A DNA stretch of 36,559 bases from an uncultured Clostridia bacterium (GTDB taxonomy: Bacteria; Bacillota; Clostridia; Christensenellales; Borkfalkiaceae): assembly GCA_947629675.1 (NCBI GenBank), contig CANREM010000016.1, positions 1 through 36,559 on the forward strand, written 5' to 3'. Numbering within the stretch: the stretch's first letter is position 1; each line of letters opens with the position of its first letter. Below are positions 24,167-32,161 of the stretch, in pieces. A program made the translations under genes and the position numbers. The notes beneath the pieces were generated by a model. The model was not told where the DNA came from. It did not search any database and saw nothing but the letters and a program-made list of their open reading frames with translations.

Positions 24167-24925
24167 TCAAAAAATATTATTTACATTCATAAAAAATTTA
24201 TATTTTTCAATCGGGTCGCCACCCTTTTCGAGAAAAAGGATGTATTCGATATTTTTTCCCGCGACTATGGGTGCGTTGACGACCCCCTTCGGCGCAAGGC
24301 CCGTATCGCATGCAAAATCATAGAATGCGTCGAGAAGTGCGGCATGGTACCGCCTCGGAAGAATGCCGCTCTTCGGAAGCCCCTCGCCCCCGCACTCGAA
24401 TTGCGGTTTGAAGAGCAAAAAGACCCTCCCCGACGGCGTTAAAATATCCGAGATTGCGGGAAGGACGAGGCGAAGCGAGATGAAACTGAGGTCCGAGACA
24501 ACGTCGTCAACAGGCACGGGGAAACACTCTTTTTTGAGGTAGCGGGCGTTGGTCCTGTCCATGACGGTCACGCGCGCGTCATTCTTTATACGCGCGTCGA
24601 GCTGGTTTTCCCCCACATCGACGCAAAAGACGCGCCCTGCCCCTCTTCTCAAGAGGCAATCGGTGAATCCGCCCGTGCTTGCGCCGAGGTCGGCGACCGT
24701 CCTTCCCTCCATATCGATATGAAAAAAGGACAGCCCGCGCTCGAGTTTTTTTCCGCCGTTGGAGACAAAATCCTCCCCTTCGAGAAAAGTGATCTCGTCC
24801 GTCTCCTTCACGTCGTCGTCGGGAGAAAGCGGTTTCCCCGCGCGAAGGATGCGCCCCGCGAGAAGAGCCTCCTTCGCCTTGGTGCGGGAGGAAAATCTTT
24901 CCGCAAAGAATTTATCCGCGCGCAT
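24167..24925 (-). CDS. TlyA-family rRNA 2'-O-methyltransferase
   Basis: A 252-residue protein with an N-terminal S4 RNA-binding domain (residues 1-60, MRADKFFAERFSSRTKAKEALLAGRI) and an FtsJ-like SAM domain (DLGASTGGFTD at 79-89, VVSDLSFISLR, LFKPQFECG). TlyA proteins methylate ribosomal RNA riboses; in Firmicutes the orthologue is YqxC, next to dxs and argR as here. The start overlaps the dxs stop by 14 nt. An AT-rich imperfect hairpin follows its stop codon, before the nadK promoter. Confidence 0.92.
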   Translation of the reverse strand: MRADKFFAERFSSRTKAKEALLAGRILRAGKPLSPDDDVKETDEITFLEGEDFVSNGGKKLERGLSFFHIDMEGRTVADLGASTGGFTDCLLRRGAGRVFCVDVGENQLDARIKNDARVTVMDRTNARYLKKECFPVPVDDVVSDLSFISLRLVLPAISDILTPSGRVFLLFKPQFECGGEGLPKSGILPRRYHAALLDAFYDFACDTGLAPKGVVNAPIVAGKNIEYILFLEKGGDPIEKYKFFMNVNNIF

Positions 24926-26624
24926 AAAACTCCCTCAGGGTCTCAAAGACGCGCTCGCCGTCCAGCCCGTATTTTTTCGCGAGGGCACTGCTTTCCCCGT
25001 GCGGGATGAAAGCATCCGCATAGCCGAAGGAGCGGACGATACGCCCGTCCTCGCGATAAAAGCGGGCGATCGCATCCCCCAAGCCCCCGATGAGGACATT
25101 GTCCTCGAGGGTGACGATATATTTTTGTTTCAAAGAAGCAAGGAGCATACTATCGAGCGGCTTCAAGAACCGCGCATTGACGAGGGTGAACGAGAAGCCC
25201 TCATTTTCCGCCTTTTTCAAAAGTTCACGCGCAAGACAGAGGCATCTCTCCCCCGCGGCAAGCACTGCTATGTCTGACATAGTACTGTGCAAAACTTCAA
25301 AGGTGCCCATTTCAAGGGGATTCACCTCCCCCTCTGTCCCCGCCCTCGGATAACGGATGACGAGCGGACCGCGGCAATCGAGACTTGCACGAAGCATTGC
25401 GCGAAACTCGCCGATGTCCTTCGGGATCGCGACGGTGATCTCGGGGATGGGCGCAAGGAAGGAGAGGTCAAAGACGCCCTGATGCGTCTCCCCGTCCTCC
25501 CCTGTGATGCCCGCACGGTCGATGCAGAAGGTGACGGGCAAATTCTGTCCGCAGATGTCGTGGACGATCTCGTCAAAGGAACGCTGCAAAAATGTGGAAT
25601 ATACGGCATAATAGGGCCGCATTCCCCCTGCCGCCAATGCCGCGCAGAGTACGGAGGCATGTTCCTCACAGATGCCGACGTCAAAGGCACGGGAGGGAAA
25701 TTTCTCAAAGAACGGCCGAAGCCCGAGGCTGTCCGTCATCGCGGCAGTGACTGCCACGACGCGCGCATCCTTTTCGGCCAAGGCGATGAGTTCTTCGCCG
25801 AGAGCATGCGAATATTCCTGCTTGACGCTCGGATGCGGGCTCATGCCGTGCGTCTCGGCGGGGGCATTCTCGCTGAAAGCATATCCCTGCCCCTTCCTCG
25901 TGACGACGTGCAGAAGAACGCTCTTTGTCTTTAAGATCTCCTTTGCGCGGTCGAGTTCGGGAAGAAGTTCTTCGAGGTCGTTGCCGTTGCAGACGCCCAT
26001 ATATGTAAGACCGAACCGTTCGAAGAGTTTGACGTCCTCCGAGGGGACCGCCTCCCCCTTCATTTCTTCTAAGATCTCATGCGTGCCGCCGACGGTGGGA
26101 GAGATGGACATCCCGTTGTCGTTGAGGATGATGAGGATGCGCGTATCGAGGATCTTGAGGCTGTTGAGGGCCTCATAGATGAGGCCGTTGTTGAAAGATC
26201 CGTCTCCGACGACGGCGATGACCTCGCCATCCTCCCCCTTGAGATCCCGCGCCTTGGCAAGCCCGAGTGCGGCAGAGATCGCCGTACCCGCATGTCCCGT
26301 TCCGTAGCAGTCGTATTCGCTCTCCTCCCGCTTGGGGAATCCCGAGATGCCCCCCTCTTTCCGAAGGGTATGAAAAAGGGTCGCGCGGCCGGAAAGCAAT
26401 TTATGCGTATAGCATTGATGGCCGACATCGAACACCACCTTGTCGCGGGGAAAATCGAACACGCGATGAAGGGCCACGGTAAGCTCCACCGCGCCGAGGT
26501 TGGAAGAGAGGTGCCCGCCGCATGCGGAGACGGTGCGGAAGATCTCCTCCCGCAAGTCGTCGCACATCTTTTTAAGTTGTGAAAGGGAGGCGTTCTTCAC
26601 CTCCGCACGCGTCAGATTTCTCAT
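24912..26624 (-). CDS. dxs: 1-deoxy-D-xylulose-5-phosphate synthase
   Basis: A 570-residue thiamine-diphosphate enzyme, first step of the MEP isoprenoid pathway: pyruvate plus glyceraldehyde-3-phosphate gives DXP. Motifs: GHQCYTHKLLSGR, the thiamine-binding VVGDGSFNNGLIYEALN with ILNDNGMSIS, GICEEHA with the catalytic Glu, and DRAGITGEDGETHQG. It is at the short end of the family (usually about 580-640). No clear Shine-Dalgarno precedes the ATG, which lies 18 nt after the ispA stop. Codons for STMSDI (25264-25286) are spelled by the recurring 23-bp palindrome. Confidence 0.95.
   Translation of the reverse strand: MRNLTRAEVKNASLSQLKKMCDDLREEIFRTVSACGGHLSSNLGAVELTVALHRVFDFPRDKVVFDVGHQCYTHKLLSGRATLFHTLRKEGGISGFPKREESEYDCYGTGHAGTAISAALGLAKARDLKGEDGEVIAVVGDGSFNNGLIYEALNSLKILDTRILIILNDNGMSISPTVGGTHEILEEMKGEAVPSEDVKLFERFGLTYMGVCNGNDLEELLPELDRAKEILKTKSVLLHVVTRKGQGYAFSENAPAETHGMSPHPSVKQEYSHALGEELIALAEKDARVVAVTAAMTDSLGLRPFFEKFPSRAFDVGICEEHASVLCAALAAGGMRPYYAVYSTFLQRSFDEIVHDICGQNLPVTFCIDRAGITGEDGETHQGVFDLSFLAPIPEITVAIPKDIGEFRAMLRASLDCRGPLVIRYPRAGTEGEVNPLEMGTFEVLHSTMSDIAVLAAGERCLCLARELLKKAENEGFSFTLVNARFLKPLDSMLLASLKQKYIVTLEDNVLIGGLGDAIARFYREDGRIVRSFGYADAFIPHGESSALAKKYGLDGERVFETLREFYARG
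25264..25286. repeat. Recurring 23-bp palindrome, copy B (best copy)
   Basis: This copy matches a perfect inverted pair of AGTACTATGTC around one A/T at 21 of 23 positions. It lies inside dxs and encodes STMSDI on the minus strand through AGT, ACT, ATG, TCA, GAC and ATA codons. Confidence 0.6.
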
Positions 26625-26642
26625 CTTGTTACAATGATCGAC

Positions 26643-27482
26643 TCAGATCCTACGGGAGCGGACTAGCCCCACAATGCCCTCGAAAAATCCGCTGTCCGCA
26701 CCCATTTCCTTCAAAAGCTTCAGACACCTGCCCGCGCATTCGTCGGCAAGCTGCTCCGCCTTTTCCAGGCCAAAGACCTTGACGGCAGTCAGCCTCGCTT
26801 CATCCTCCCCGCTTGCCGCGTCCAAAAGATCGTCGGTGAGCTGGAAGAGCGTCCCGAGTTCTTCCCCGAAGGCCCTCCATTTTTCGCGTCCGCGGCCGCC
26901 CGAAAGGACGCTTGCCATTTCGAGCGGGGCGGCGATCATCCGTCCCGTCTTGTTCTCATAGAGAAAGCGAAGCTGCTCTTTTCCGCCGTTTTGCCACAAA
27001 AGGTCGGCGGACTGACCCGCGACCATGCCGAAAACGCCCGCGGCGTGCGTCAGAATTTTTGCCGCCTCGCGATAGCTCTCCCCGCGCGAAGCCTCGTCGA
27101 TGAGCATCTCGAACGCCCACGAAAGGAGACCGTCCCCCGCGAGAATGGCATTCGCCTCCCCGAACATCTTATGATTGGAGGGCTTTCCGCGGCGCATATC
27201 GTCGTTGTCCATTGCGGGAAGATCGTCATGGATGAGCGAATATGTATGGATGCACTCGATGGCAACGGCGAGCGTCATCTCGCCATCAAGGCTCATTCCG
27301 TTTTCTCTGAGACCCGCCAAAAAGAGGACGGGGCGGATGCGTTTCCCCCCTGCAAGGAGGGAATAGCGCATGCTCTCCCAGAGGATGGGCGGGAACGCCC
27401 CTTGCGCGGCCTCGTCGAGTTTTTTGAGAAGCACCGCTTCGAAGGCGGTGCGGAAATTTTCATATACGGCGGCGAAGTTCAT
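26643..27482 (-). CDS. ispA: Polyprenyl (farnesyl/geranylgeranyl) diphosphate synthase
   Basis: A 279-residue trans-prenyltransferase that condenses isopentenyl diphosphate with allylic diphosphates. The first Asp-rich motif is DDLPAMDNDD at 86-95 with RRGKPSNHK after it; the second is QLTDDLLD near residue 212. Length fits farnesyl diphosphate synthases; chain length cannot be fixed from sequence alone. Its ATG overlaps the folD stop by 4 nt. It works beside dxs in isoprenoid supply. xseA and xseB, usually between folD and ispA, are absent here. Confidence 0.93.
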   Translation of the reverse strand: MNFAAVYENFRTAFEAVLLKKLDEAAQGAFPPILWESMRYSLLAGGKRIRPVLFLAGLRENGMSLDGEMTLAVAIECIHTYSLIHDDLPAMDNDDMRRGKPSNHKMFGEANAILAGDGLLSWAFEMLIDEASRGESYREAAKILTHAAGVFGMVAGQSADLLWQNGGKEQLRFLYENKTGRMIAAPLEMASVLSGGRGREKWRAFGEELGTLFQLTDDLLDAASGEDEARLTAVKVFGLEKAEQLADECAGRCLKLLKEMGADSGFFEGIVGLVRSRRI

Positions 27483-28324
27483 GGCATCTTCCTCTCCGCT
27501 GCCTCGATAACACTCGTAAGGAGCATGGCGATGGTCATCGGCCCGACGCCGCCCGGGACAGGGGTGAGGTAGGCCGCACTCTCCTTCACGCCCTCGAAGT
27601 CAACATCGCCGACAAGTTTTCCGTCTACGCGGTTGACGCCCACGTCGATGACGGCCGCCCCCTCCTTCACCATATCCGCGGTGATAAGGCGGGGCCTTCC
27701 GACGGCGGCGATAAGGATGTCCGCGCTCCTGCAGATCTCCTTCAGATCCTCCGTCTTGGAATGACAGACGGTCACGGTGGCATCCGCATTGAGCAGAAGG
27801 AGTGCCATCGGCCTTCCGACGATATTGCTGCGTCCGACGACGACGGCATGTTTGCCGCGGATGGGGACATCGTATCTTGAAAGCAATTCCATCACGCCGC
27901 GGGGGGTGCAGGCGGCAGTCCCGCCCTCATGCCTTGCGAGCCTTCCCATATTCTCCGCGGTAAACCCGTCCACATCCTTTTCGGGGGGAATGAGCGCGAG
28001 AAGTTTTTTCTCGTCGAGGTGGGAAGGGAGCGGGAGCTGGACGAGGATGCCGTCCACTTTTTCCTCTTTTGCAAGGCGGGAAATGAGACTTTCCGCCTCC
28101 TTCTCGCCGGTATCGCCGGGAAGCCGGTAGGAATATGAGGCGATGCCGACCTCTTCGCATGCCCGCTCTTTATTTCTGACATACACTTCGGAGGCAGGGT
28201 CGTCGCCGATGAGAAGAACGGCAAGTCCCGCCCTTCTGCCGCTGATTCTTTCAAACGCCTCCGCACGGCTTTTCAGCGCGGCGCGGATGTCGGCGGCCGT
28301 GCGTTTTCCGTCGATGAGCATCAT
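27479..28324 (-). CDS. folD: Methylenetetrahydrofolate dehydrogenase/cyclohydrolase
   Basis: A 281-residue bifunctional folate enzyme interconverting 5,10-methylene- and 10-formyl-THF. It has SEVYVRNKERAC with Tyr48 and catalytic Lys52, GILVQLPLP, and VVVGRSNIVGRPMALLLL for NADP binding, plus the C-terminal TPVPGGVGPMT signature. Two successive ATGs are possible (28324, 28321); the first overlaps the nusB stop. Length is normal. Confidence 0.96.
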   Translation of the reverse strand: MMLIDGKRTAADIRAALKSRAEAFERISGRRAGLAVLLIGDDPASEVYVRNKERACEEVGIASYSYRLPGDTGEKEAESLISRLAKEEKVDGILVQLPLPSHLDEKKLLALIPPEKDVDGFTAENMGRLARHEGGTAACTPRGVMELLSRYDVPIRGKHAVVVGRSNIVGRPMALLLLNADATVTVCHSKTEDLKEICRSADILIAAVGRPRLITADMVKEGAAVIDVGVNRVDGKLVGDVDFEGVKESAAYLTPVPGGVGPMTIAMLLTSVIEAAERKMP

Positions 28325-28713
28325 TGGTTGATGACCCCCGCGAGAACGCCGTTGACAAAGTCCGTGGAATTTTCGGCGGAATATTTACGCGCAAGCGCGG
28401 TCGCCTCCGAGACGGAGACGACGGGCGGGATCTCTTCGAAATACTTAATCTCGGCAAGTGCCAGAAGGAGGATAGCCTTGTCTGCGGCAAAGATCCGCTC
28501 TTCGGCATAGCTCGTCACTTTCTCCGCTATGATACGGAGAAGTTCCTCGCGGTGTGCATCCACCGCTTCAACGAGGCGTTCCGCAAACGCCCTCTCCTCT
28601 TCATTGAGCTTTGCCTGCCCATATAATGCGGTCCGGACGCCCTTCGGGCAATCCCCGCCAAGAAGTCTTGAAAAGACGACTTTGAACGCCGCCTCTCTCG
28701 CATCGCTTCTCAT
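28321..28713 (-). CDS. nusB: Transcription antitermination factor NusB
   Basis: A 130-residue all-helical protein with the NusB pattern: REAAFKVVFSRL at the N-terminus and ILLLALAEIKYFEEIPPVVSVSEA then KYSAENSTDFVNGVLAGV at the C-terminus. It binds boxA RNA with NusE for rRNA antitermination. GAGGAG precedes the ATG. It overlaps folD, and a strong hairpin separates it from yqhY. Confidence 0.92.
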   Translation of the reverse strand: MRSDAREAAFKVVFSRLLGGDCPKGVRTALYGQAKLNEEERAFAERLVEAVDAHREELLRIIAEKVTSYAEERIFAADKAILLLALAEIKYFEEIPPVVSVSEATALARKYSAENSTDFVNGVLAGVINQ

Positions 28714-28735
28714 AAGTACTCCTCAAAACACACAT

Positions 28736-28763
28736 CTCCCCTTCCCGAAGGCGGGAAAGGGAG
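28736..28763 (-). promoter_or_regulatory. Long hairpin between yqhY and nusB
   Basis: CTCCCCTTCCCG (28736-28747) pairs with CGGGAAAGGGAG (28752-28763) with one mismatch around AAGG. No T-run follows on the minus strand, so it is more likely an attenuator, processing site or mRNA-stabilising stem than a full terminator. Confidence 0.55.
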
Positions 28764-28770
28764 CATTTCC

Positions 28771-29142
28771 TTAATTCTTTTTTTCGTCGGCTTCCTCGCC
28801 CTGTTCCGTCTCTTGCTGGGCGGGATCTGGGAAAACCACGCTCTGGACATGCACATCCACTTTCGCGATCTTGTACTTCGTCATGGACTCGACCATCTGC
28901 TTGATGGACTGTTGGATCCTGTAGGCGATCTCGGGCACGCTGTAACCATAATGTGCAATGACGGAGATGTCGACAAAGACCCCCTCTTTTTCAAAGCATA
29001 TCTTGATGCCCTTGCCCTTGGAGGGAATGAGTTCGATCCCCTCCGTCTCCTGCAAACTCAGGGCGACGATGCCGCTGACGATATCCGAACTATATGTGAC
29101 CTTGCCCTTCTGGCCGTTGGGGTTATATCGAATACTTGCCAT
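28771..29142 (-). CDS. Asp23/Gls24-family protein (YqhY-like)
   Basis: A 123-residue Asp23-family protein: the pattern GKVTYSSDIVSGIVALSLQETEGIELI and VPEIAYRIQQSIKQMVESMT is typical, followed by an acidic, disordered tail. In Bacillus YqhY sits in this same place beside nusB and is linked to fatty-acid synthesis control through acetyl-CoA carboxylase. The accBC genes that normally precede it are absent here. AAAGGAG precedes the ATG. Confidence 0.9.
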   Translation of the reverse strand: MASIRYNPNGQKGKVTYSSDIVSGIVALSLQETEGIELIPSKGKGIKICFEKEGVFVDISVIAHYGYSVPEIAYRIQQSIKQMVESMTKYKIAKVDVHVQSVVFPDPAQQETEQGEEADEKKN

Positions 29143-29162
29143 AATTTGCTCCTTTGGGAACT

Positions 29163-29168
29163 ATTATA
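29163..29168 (-). promoter_or_regulatory. Probable -10 box of the yqhY-nusB-folD-ispA-dxs-tlyA unit
   Basis: A consensus TATAAT lies on the minus strand about 20 nt before the yqhY start, but no convincing -35 box is seen 16-18 nt farther upstream. Confidence 0.45.
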
Positions 29169-29201
29169 GCACATATTTTCCGAATTTACTACTGTTTTTT
29201 C

Positions 29202-29687
29202 TCAACTTTCCGCATAAACAGGCATAATTATGACGTTGCCGTTGCGGATACCGAGTTCCACCTCGAGGGCGTAGAACACCCGCGTCACCGTTTCGCCGGT
29301 GAGTTCGGAGGCGTTGATGAACACGTTGATGTTGTCGTTCTCACCGATCGAGACGCAGGCATCCGAGAATCCGAGTGCCTTGATGACGGATTCCATGACG
29401 AGTTCGTCCTCCATGAGTTCGACGAGTTCCTGCTTTCTCGCAACAGCGGCAGTGTATTCGTCGCTCCCCGTCTCATAGGCGGAAATGACGCTGTCAAGCT
29501 GGACGAATTCCTCGCTGCGCGTGGTGTTGCGCTCGGTGCGGTACGTCGTGAAGTAATTCGCCTGCACGCTCGCGCCGCTCTCGACGCTCTTTCCGCCCGT
29601 TCCCGCAAGCACGAAATTGAAGATGGCCGTGGCTGCGAGAAGGACGACAAGGGTAGACATAAGTGCGATCTTCTTGGTGTTTGACAT
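29202..29687 (-). CDS. spoIIIAH: Stage III sporulation protein AH
   Basis: A 161-residue mother-cell membrane protein. One membrane helix near the N-terminus (about residues 7-28) is followed by a linker and a YscJ/FliF-like ring-building domain (about 80-155: KQELVELMEDELVMESVIKALGF... INASELTGETVTRVFYALEVELG). In Bacillus it forms the ring that pairs with forespore SpoIIQ in the feeding-tube channel. AGGAG precedes the ATG. It is 34 nt after spoIIIAG and is the last gene of the operon. The start codon is inside a half-site of the recurring palindrome. Confidence 0.92.
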   Translation of the reverse strand: MSNTKKIALMSTLVVLLAATAIFNFVLAGTGGKSVESGASVQANYFTTYRTERNTTRSEEFVQLDSVISAYETGSDEYTAAVARKQELVELMEDELVMESVIKALGFSDACVSIGENDNINVFINASELTGETVTRVFYALEVELGIRNGNVIIMPVYAES

Positions 29688-29693
29688 AGTACT
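29682..29693. repeat. Half-site of the recurring palindrome at the spoIIIAH start
   Basis: TGACATAGTACT matches one 12-nt arm of the palindrome exactly, and its complement contains the spoIIIAH ATG; the other arm is not conserved. An 11-of-12 relative (TGACATAGTACG) lies in spoIIIAA at 32878-32889. Confidence 0.4.
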
Positions 29694-29721
29694 ATCTCCT
29701 TATAATTATAAGATTGCGAAG

Positions 29722-30090
29722 TTAAGAGTCTGCGGGGTAGACGACCACCGCTCGTCTGTCGATATTGAGAGCCGCCGCAGCAACGTCTGTAAGGCGCATC
29801 CGTGTGAGAAACCCATCTTCCCCTTCGAACACGATGACAACGCCTACGGGCGAGCCATCTTCCTCCGTGACCATTGCCTTGACGTCCTTGACCCCCTCGA
29901 TCCCGCAAAGAAGGACATGGAGCCTTTCCTCCCGTTCGCTCATAACATACCCGCTCTTTTTGGAGGAGCCTCCGCCCGCAAAAACTTTATACGCCGCAAA
30001 AAGAAGGAGAAGAGCCGCGATGCAGACCGCAACGATGCGGACGGTACGGTTTTTGCAAAACTCTTTGAACTTGGCGAGCGACAACGTCAC
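29722..30090 (-). CDS. spoIIIAG: Stage III sporulation protein AG
   Basis: A 122-residue protein with one membrane helix (VRIVAVCIAALLLLFAAYKVF, about 17-37) and a soluble domain with REERLHVLLCGIEGVKDVKAMVTEED, the ring-building domain of SpoIIIAG. In Bacillus it makes a 30-subunit ring in the intermembrane space. It is shorter than the Bacillus protein (229 residues), as in many Clostridia. The start is GTG at 30090, overlapping the spoIIIAF stop by 4 nt with GGAGG nearby. Confidence 0.88.
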   Translation of the reverse strand: MTLSLAKFKEFCKNRTVRIVAVCIAALLLLFAAYKVFAGGGSSKKSGYVMSEREERLHVLLCGIEGVKDVKAMVTEEDGSPVGVVIVFEGEDGFLTRMRLTDVAAAALNIDRRAVVVYPADS

Positions 30091-30545
30091 GAGACCTCCG
30101 CCTGCGCGCCATAACGCGCTTCGACCGCCTCTTGGATGAGGGTCACAATATGTTTATGCCCGTCCTCCCCGTTTATTCCTTCTGTTTCGAGAATGATAAT
30201 GATTTTTTCACGGGAAAAAGGCGCGCTGTCCGAGCGTGTGACCCTGACCTCACCCTTCACGGAAAATTCCTCCGAAAGAAAGGCTGTTATCTCCTCCTCG
30301 TCCGCCTCCTCGAGCCGTGCACTGCATGCCTTCAGATACCCCGTATCCATCCCGATCGCAGACGGCGCGGAGAGGTCCACCTTCCCGCTTTTCACGAAGG
30401 AGATGACGGGAGAGATCATGACGACGAGGATGACCAGCTTCATCGCCCCCTTCAGGAACTTTCCCATCTTCCCGCCGGGGGCTATGACGGTGACGACCGC
30501 AGAGAGCAGCACGACCCCCGCAATGGCAAGAATATATCCCTTCAT
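30087..30545 (-). CDS. spoIIIAF: Stage III sporulation protein AF
   Basis: A 152-residue protein with two hydrophobic N-terminal segments (about 3-20 and 33-50, KGAMKLVILVVMISPVISFV) and a soluble domain (EITAFLSEEFSVKG... IIIILETEG) with the ring-building fold of SpoIIIAF. The ATG at 30545 overlaps the spoIIIAE stop by one base (TGATG); an upstream in-frame ATG would lie inside spoIIIAE. Confidence 0.88.
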   Translation of the reverse strand: MKGYILAIAGVVLLSAVVTVIAPGGKMGKFLKGAMKLVILVVMISPVISFVKSGKVDLSAPSAIGMDTGYLKACSARLEEADEEEITAFLSEEFSVKGEVRVTRSDSAPFSREKIIIILETEGINGEDGHKHIVTLIQEAVEARYGAQAEVS

Positions 30546-31771
30546 CAATAGATCGCCCCCGTCGAACAAATGAGAAGAACGAGCGTCAAAAAGTATAAAA
30601 ATGCAATGCAAAGAAGGGCTGCGAGGAAGTATCCGCTGTCCTTTGCGACGCTCGAAAGAAAGGCGGAGATCTTCCCCCCGACAGGCTCCGTCGCCGCCGC
30701 GGAGAGACGAAGAAAGAGCTGGAAGGCCGCAAAGAGCAGGAGCGGTTTTAAGACGGAGGCCGCGAGCATAAAAAGAGCGAACGATCCGATGGCATTTTTG
30801 ATGAGGACGCTCCCCGCGATCACGACATCCATCCCCCCCGACAGGAAATTCCCCACGATGGGCACGGAGCCGGATATGACATACTTCATCGCACGGAGGG
30901 ACAGCCCGTCATACTGCGAGGCGGTGATGCCCTGCACCGTCAAAAAGATGCTGAATATCCCGAGCGTCAGACCGATGAGCCACTTCGAAACGGATTTGAA
31001 TAGTTCGCCGAGCCTTTCCGTCCGAACATCCGAGCTGAGGTTCCCGACAAATGCAAGCACGATGACGATGACGGCAGACGGCATCACGACAGAGGTGAAG
31101 AGCGTGGAGATCGTCCCGCTCATAAATGCCACCGCAGGACGGTATACCCCCACAGAGACCGTTCCCCCGCTCGCCGCCATGAGGGTGAGAAGGATGGGAT
31201 AGACGATCTCCATCTGCTTTTGCATGGAGGATATTGCCGAAAAACCCGCATGCAGTACCCCGATGAGTGCGGAGAGGACGACGGCTCCCACGGAAATGTA
31301 GCCGACGAAGTGTATTATGTCTGACGTAGTACTTTGCAGAAATCCGTTTTTTGCGGAATTTAAGATGCCGCAGAGGATGGCGACGGAGAGAATGACCGCA
31401 AACGCGGGAAGCATCGTCTGCCCCTCCTGCCAGACGAGATTGGCGACCGATTCGAAGAGCGAGGAATAACTCAGCGAATAATCCCCAGAGATGAGGCTGA
31501 GTATCTTTTCCTTGAGCGTGACCCCTTTGAATTCGGAGAGCGTCGCAAGGTATTTCTCGAGTTCCTTCGTGTCGAGAGAGGCGAGCATCTCCTCCACCGC
31601 ATCCTCGAGGGCGTCGAGGGCGGCCTGCTCTTCCCCCGAGTAGGCGCGCGCCGATGCACGACTTCTTACGGCAAGCACCCCCGTAAGAATGAGAAGGAGG
31701 CCGAGAAGGAGAAGGAAGATGCGCCTTATCCTTCTTCTTTTTTTCTCAAAATACGCGACCATCGCCGTCAT
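30545..31771 (-). CDS. spoIIIAE: Stage III sporulation protein AE
   Basis: A 408-residue polytopic membrane protein with a signal-like N-terminal helix, an extracytoplasmic domain (about 45-115), and seven or so membrane helices. The blocks MEIVYPILLTLMAASGGTVSVGVYRPAVAF and KWLIGLTLGIFSIFLTVQGI are typical of SpoIIIAE, a putative permease-like core of the channel complex. Its ATG overlaps the spoIIIAD stop by 4 nt. Codons for STTSDI (31311-31333) fall in the recurring palindrome. Confidence 0.95.
   Translation of the reverse strand: MTAMVAYFEKKRRRIRRIFLLLLGLLLILTGVLAVRSRASARAYSGEEQAALDALEDAVEEMLASLDTKELEKYLATLSEFKGVTLKEKILSLISGDYSLSYSSLFESVANLVWQEGQTMLPAFAVILSVAILCGILNSAKNGFLQSTTSDIIHFVGYISVGAVVLSALIGVLHAGFSAISSMQKQMEIVYPILLTLMAASGGTVSVGVYRPAVAFMSGTISTLFTSVVMPSAVIVIVLAFVGNLSSDVRTERLGELFKSVSKWLIGLTLGIFSIFLTVQGITASQYDGLSLRAMKYVISGSVPIVGNFLSGGMDVVIAGSVLIKNAIGSFALFMLAASVLKPLLLFAAFQLFLRLSAAATEPVGGKISAFLSSVAKDSGYFLAALLCIAFLYFLTLVLLICSTGAIY
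31311..31333. repeat. Recurring 23-bp palindrome, copy C
   Basis: This copy matches the palindrome at 20 of 23 positions and the dxs copy at 18 of 23. It lies inside spoIIIAE and encodes STTSDI with AGT, ACT, ACG, TCA, GAC and ATA codons. Confidence 0.58.
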
Positions 31772-32160
31772 ATCAGCTCCAAAAGATTTACGATGAGTTT
31801 GAGAACGCTCTCGATGATGGGGATCGCGAGAATGAGAATAAGCACCTTCCCGCAGAAGGTGAGCTTGTCCGCAAGGGAGGTTTGTCCGAAATCCGTCAAA
31901 ATCCCCGCGCTGAACTCCACGAGATAGCCGATCCCGACCATCTTCAGAAGGATCTTTACGAGGGAGGCGTTGATGCCCGTCGCGGAGGCGATCTCCTGAA
32001 AGATGGAAATGCTGTCCTTGAAGAGTTCAAAGACAAAGAGAAGCAAGATGATGCTTCCCGCGATCGTGACGGCGAAGGCAAGCTCCGGCTTCGTCTCCTT
32101 GAGAATGAGGGCGGCGACCGCCGTGACAAAGGCGATCCCCACGAGCTGAAAGATCCCCAT
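31768..32160 (-). CDS. spoIIIAD: Stage III sporulation protein AD
   Basis: A 130-residue membrane protein with about three to four helices; KPELAFAVTIAGSIILLLFVFELFKDSISIFQEIA and VKILLKMVGIGYLVEFSAGILTDFGQTSLADKL are characteristic. It is a channel-complex partner of SpoIIIAC and AE. It begins 1 nt after spoIIIAC. Confidence 0.93.
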   Translation of the reverse strand: MGIFQLVGIAFVTAVAALILKETKPELAFAVTIAGSIILLLFVFELFKDSISIFQEIASATGINASLVKILLKMVGIGYLVEFSAGILTDFGQTSLADKLTFCGKVLILILAIPIIESVLKLIVNLLELI

Positions 32161-32161
32161 G

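Noticed and set aside
28170-28195. CTGACATA in folD as a further palindrome copy
   Set aside because: Only one arm partly matches, spacing is off by one, and the codons encode the conserved YVRNK motif.
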